Translations under genes and position numbers: made by a program
In this document: in pieces, positions 61,344-64,000 of the stretch
Position numbering within the stretch: position 1 is the first letter of the stretch
Layout of the letters: every line of letters begins with the position of its first letter
The notes under the pieces: model-generated
The model's input: only the letters and a program-made list of their open reading frames with translations
Told to the model about the DNA's origin: nothing
Databases searched by the model: none
NCBI GenBank assembly: GCA_024743115.1
Contig: JANSXC010000001.1
Location: forward strand, 367,628 to 431,627
Origin: a bacterium
Lineage (GTDB): Bacteria; Planctomycetota; UBA1135; UBA2386
Direction of reading: 5' to 3'
DNA length: 64,000 bases

Positions 61344-61347
61344 CCTC
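61344..61347 (-). promoter_or_regulatory. Ribosome-binding site for the solute-binding gene
   Basis: GAGG on the minus strand, spaced 6 bases before ATG 61337. It confirms the lipoprotein start; the long frame running further upstream is spurious. Confidence 0.5.
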
Positions 61348-61438
61348 GAGGGGGATGAGAAGCCGTATTCGAACGTGGGGCGGCCGGGGATCAAAGCGCC
61401 GCGGTCCAAAGGTCGCAGGTCGCCGAGGCTGGCGTGCC

Positions 61439-62401
61439 TCAGCGGTTCCGGTAGTCCGCGTGGCAGGTCTTGCAACCCTTCTTGACCGTCGCGAACAACC
61501 GCGCCGCTTCGGCGAAGTCCTTGCGGCGGACGGCCGCATCGAGCGCGGCGGCGTCCGAGATCGCGCGCTGCAGCTGGCCCTGGTAGTGCGCCGGCAGTTT
61601 CTGGCTCTCGGGATCGTCGACGAGATCCTTGAACAGCGCGTGCAGTTGCTGACTCTCGTTCTGCGCGACGAGGTCGGGGTGATCGGCGGGCACCGACCAT
61701 TCGGACTTCTGCAGCACCTTGAGGTTGTCGAAGACGACATCGATGTTCGCCATCGCTTCGACGAGGCCGGTGACCGTGGCCCGGCTGACGAACTCGCGCA
61801 GATCGCTCTCGAGCTCGGCTGCGGGCAGCGGCCGGCACGCGCGCAGCGATTCCCAGAGGCGCGGGTAGGTCGGTGACGTGCCCGATACGAGCATGCGTTC
61901 TTCGGCCTGCGCAACCGTGAGCAGGCCCGCGGTGACCGCGCCGGTGCCCAACGCCGAGGCACTGCGATGCTTGCCATGGTGGCAGTGCATGTAGATCGGG
62001 CGCGGCGAGTTGTAGAGGATCTGCGCGTACTGCTTGCGCCGTTCCTCGGTCACGCCGTCGTAGGAGATCGGCAGGTGGATGTAGCGCAGGCCGCGCGACT
62101 TCGCGTAGTCGACGTCCGGCATCGCGCCATCGACGGACACGACGGTCTTGATGCCGAGGTTCGCGAGCGCGTCCAAGCCTTCGGCGCCCTGGGGCGCGCC
62201 GCCGCTGTAGAGGTCGGCGCCGTAGGCCACCACGTTGTGGAGTCCCGGTAGCTCTGCCGGTGCGGTCGCCGTCGTTGCGGGAGGGATCACGGTCTGACCC
62301 GCCACGCGGCCTTCGAGTTGCGTGCACGCAGCCGTCATGCTGACCGCCGCGAGCGCGGCGAGAGTCAGGGTGGTGGGGATCTGAAAACGGCGAGCCATCA
62401 T
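61439..62401 (-). CDS. Lipoprotein joining a tyrosine-phosphatase motif and a cytochrome c'-like heme site
   Basis: 320 residues. The N-terminus leads to MTAACTQ, a probable lipid-attached Cys at 26. Residues ~55-190 follow the dual-specificity phosphatase plan: LYSGGAPQGAEGLDALANLGIKT, SRGLRYIHLPI and the active loop MHCHHGKHRS, with Cys140 and Arg146 in the HCx5R pattern. Residues ~200-320 are a helical bundle ending in CKTCHADYR (Cys310, Cys313, His314), the C-terminal heme attachment of cytochromes c'. In this family the heme has a vacant site or binds gases. I know of no described protein with both parts. The gene opens the ABC/cytochrome operon, after the outer-membrane barrel. ATG 62401; ATG 62398 is also possible. 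Confidence 0.8.
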   Translation of the reverse strand: MMARRFQIPTTLTLAALAAVSMTAACTQLEGRVAGQTVIPPATTATAPAELPGLHNVVAYGADLYSGGAPQGAEGLDALANLGIKTVVSVDGAMPDVDYAKSRGLRYIHLPISYDGVTEERRKQYAQILYNSPRPIYMHCHHGKHRSASALGTGAVTAGLLTVAQAEERMLVSGTSPTYPRLWESLRACRPLPAAELESDLREFVSRATVTGLVEAMANIDVVFDNLKVLQKSEWSVPADHPDLVAQNESQQLHALFKDLVDDPESQKLPAHYQGQLQRAISDAAALDAAVRRKDFAEAARLFATVKKGCKTCHADYRNR

Positions 62402-62541
62402 GGGAAACTAACCGAGCAAGAGCCGTGCCATCCAGCCCGAGTCCGGCTCCCGGGAGCGTTCCTGGAGCGGTGGGATCCCGAGTGCTACGCCAGCGTTACA
62501 ACAAGGTTCGGAATCGCCCTCCCGCCGCCGGCGAGGCTCCC

Positions 62542-62566
62542 CCGCCGAGGAGGCCGGAATCGGCGG
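62542..62566. terminator. Hairpin after the outer-membrane barrel gene
   Basis: 7-bp arms (CCGCCGA at 62542-62548 and TCGGCGG at 62560-62566) with an 11-base loop, 18 bases past the stop of the barrel gene on the minus strand. It may end or reduce transcription before the ABC operon. No T-run is present. Confidence 0.4.
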
Positions 62567-62584
62567 TTGCGGAGCGCGGGTGCG

Positions 62585-64000
62585 CTACCACTCGTGACGC
62601 CAGTAGACGAACAGCAGGTCCGCCGTCCAGTCGTCCCCGGGGGCGCCGGCGCCGCGGTCGTCGTACTCGACACGGCGCCATTCACAGCCGAGCCGGCCCG
62701 ACTCCGTGCAGCGCCACGTGACGCCGGCCCGGAAGTCCGCGGTGGTCACCTGCAGACTGCCGGTGGTGCGGGTCAGCGCGCCGCCGAGTTCCGCCTGCCA
62801 GTCGTCCCACGGACCGAGCGTGAGATCGGCCGTCCAGGTATGGGTCTCGCCGTCGAACCCGACGATCGTGGGTTGCGGATTCGGGTCGGGGTCGAAGTAG
62901 AAGTTCGTGCGCGTGCGCGACACGGTGTCGCTGAACGTATAGCTCCCGGACCATGTCACACTCTCGGACATCGTGCCGGCCGTGACCCCCGTCGCGAAGG
63001 CATCGAGCCGGTGGCCGGACACGTCGTTGTCGTTGTGGCGGTGACGGACGAACACGCCGGCGCGTTGGTCGTCGTTCTGCCAATCCAGGTGTGCCTTCGC
63101 GAAGCGCGAACGTTCTGGTACGAGTTCGTGCAGCTCGACACCGTCGGTCACGAAGTCGCGGCCCTCGGCGCGCAGCGTCCAGTGCTCGGCGAACTGCCAG
63201 CGCAGGTCCGCGACGAAGCCGTCGTCATCGAGTTCTCCGCGGCGGAAGTCCATCGGGTCGGCGGGGCCCGGGGCGAGGACGCGCAGCTGTTCGCGGGCCA
63301 GGCCGTACCCGACGCCGAGCTCGAACTCGTCGATGGGGCGCCACGACAGCCGGAGTTCGGTGTCGAGCAGGCGCTGCGCCGTGCGATCGCTGATCCTCGT
63401 CGAAGTCGTCACGGTCGTCGTCGACGTGCGGACGTCGGTGAGGTCGAGGGCGAGCCGTTCTTCGTAATCGCGGTACTGCGTGAACGATTGCAGCGCGAAC
63501 GTCGGGCTCAGTTCGATCGTCGCCTCGAGGGCCCAGGTCGAGAGTCGACCCGTGCCGCGCCCGGTGCCGTCGGTCGTCGTCGTGAACGGTGCCGTGTCGA
63601 AACCCGCGGCCGTCCCGCTCGTCACGAGGTTGCGTTCGAGGTCGCGATACGTGCCCGACAGTTCGAATTGCACCGGGCCGTCGTCGCGCGCGACGAGTAT
63701 GCGCGCGGTCGGACCGTCGAGGCGGCTGTTCGCGCGCAGATCCTCACTCGCGGGAAACGCCGGATTCGCGGTCGATGGCTGCGAGTAGGTCCAGCGATTC
63801 CGCGTGCGTTCGTCGACGTAGCCGATCCCGAGCAGGTAGCGCAGCCCGGCGGCGTGACCCCGAACGCCGAGCTCGCCTTCGTGGCCGCGGAATCGCCGGG
63901 GGCTCGCCACACCGTCGACGAACGTCTGCACGGGCAGGCTGCGATCGCCGATCCTGCGCGTCAGCCAGAAGCCGTCGTCGCGGCGATCCGTGTAGCTCAG
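62585..64000 (-). CDS. Outer-membrane beta-barrel protein (5' end beyond window)
   Basis: Partial: the frame enters from the right edge and ends at 62585, 472 codons seen. The whole stretch alternates short amphipathic strands with polar turns of 10-20 residues, e.g. FVADLRWQFAEHWTLRAEGRD, HLDWQNDDQRAGVFVRH, WTADLTLGPWDDWQAELGG, and it closes on an aromatic residue (YWRHEW), the usual end of a barrel. This layout is like MtrB/PioB-type or porin-like barrels with many strands, but no family-specific motif (such as a CxxC of MtrB) is visible in the part seen. The operon downstream with cytochromes makes a metal- or electron-linked porin possible. GTG 63931 is not the start; the frame continues upstream. 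Confidence 0.72.
   Translation of the reverse strand: MSYTDRRDDGFWLTRRIGDRSLPVQTFVDGVASPRRFRGHEGELGVRGHAAGLRYLLGIGYVDERTRNRWTYSQPSTANPAFPASEDLRANSRLDGPTARILVARDDGPVQFELSGTYRDLERNLVTSGTAAGFDTAPFTTTTDGTGRGTGRLSTWALEATIELSPTFALQSFTQYRDYEERLALDLTDVRTSTTTVTTSTRISDRTAQRLLDTELRLSWRPIDEFELGVGYGLAREQLRVLAPGPADPMDFRRGELDDDGFVADLRWQFAEHWTLRAEGRDFVTDGVELHELVPERSRFAKAHLDWQNDDQRAGVFVRHRHNDNDVSGHRLDAFATGVTAGTMSESVTWSGSYTFSDTVSRTRTNFYFDPDPNPQPTIVGFDGETHTWTADLTLGPWDDWQAELGGALTRTTGSLQVTTADFRAGVTWRCTESGRLGCEWRRVEYDDRGAGAPGDDWTADLLFVYWRHEW

Noticed and set aside
62446..62457. 12-base palindrome GCTCCCGGGAGC as an operator
   Set aside because: Palindromes of this length made of G and C are expected by chance in such a GC-rich sequence and there is no second copy near it.
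1..64000. CRISPR arrays, tRNA or rRNA genes, insertion sequences
   Set aside because: No spaced identical repeats, no cloverleaf with a TTC-loop signature in any gap, and no transposase motif were found; gaps are too short for rRNA.

Overview
The window is very GC-rich, densely packed bacterial chromosome and fits a planctomycete best. The pointers are two Ser/Thr kinase genes each followed by an ECF sigma factor gene, a DUF1800/DUF1501 pair with a Tat-type signal, giant lipoproteins with ELWxxDGT repeats, an ECF sigma factor of the planctomycete-rich TIGR02999 type, a kinase fused to a formylglycine-generating-enzyme-like domain, and many secreted proteins with AQ-type signal-peptide ends. 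This placement is inferred from gene content; no rRNA gene is present. I saw no tRNA, rRNA, CRISPR array, insertion sequence or prophage gene. No gap without a gene exceeds 300 bases; the longest is 40792-41081.

Layout. 1-6306 (minus): CotH-like lipoprotein (cut by the left edge), M14 carboxypeptidase, valyl-tRNA synthetase. 6346-11213: polytopic membrane protein, GT61 glycosyltransferase with an NDP-hexose 2,3-dehydratase, ACP phosphodiesterase. 11297-15060: two secreted beta-propeller proteins. 15103-18792: SMP-30-type protein, radical SAM enzyme coupled to a GT2 glycosyltransferase, RNase HI. 19018-30181: secreted protein, ECF sigma factor, two tandem ELWxxDGT lipoproteins, then a WD40 receptor-like kinase overlapping its own ECF sigma gene. 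30364-34556: ABC-F ATPase, an aberrant RNase HII-like protein, a receiver domain without its phosphorylation site, and a short Pus10-like pseudouridine synthase, a family usually described from archaea and eukaryotes. 34528-39510 (minus): FabZ-like hotdog protein, two polytopic glycosyltransferase-type membrane proteins and a polyprenol-phosphate-type GT2, with translationally coupled junctions. 39664-46551: regulatory-domain protein, signal-peptide protein plus DUF1800/DUF1501 operon, unrecognised protein. 46682-52358: secreted protein, kinase-PEGA-FGE protein, second kinase-linked sigma factor, frameshifted FG-GAP protein. 52435-55172: lipoprotein, TPR-sulfotransferase, DUF502 membrane protein.

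55197-64000 (minus) is the most system-like stretch. An outer-membrane barrel (cut by the right edge) is followed by a lipoprotein joining a tyrosine-phosphatase motif to a cytochrome c'-like heme site, then a solute-binding lipoprotein, a fused two-domain permease, an ATPase, a five-heme cytochrome c and a HEAT-repeat lipoprotein, with short gaps and two 4-base overlaps. I read it as one envelope operon linking metal or oxyanion uptake to heme proteins. The function is inference.

Many long open frames lie antisense to these genes. They are by-products of the GC-rich third positions and are not annotated.
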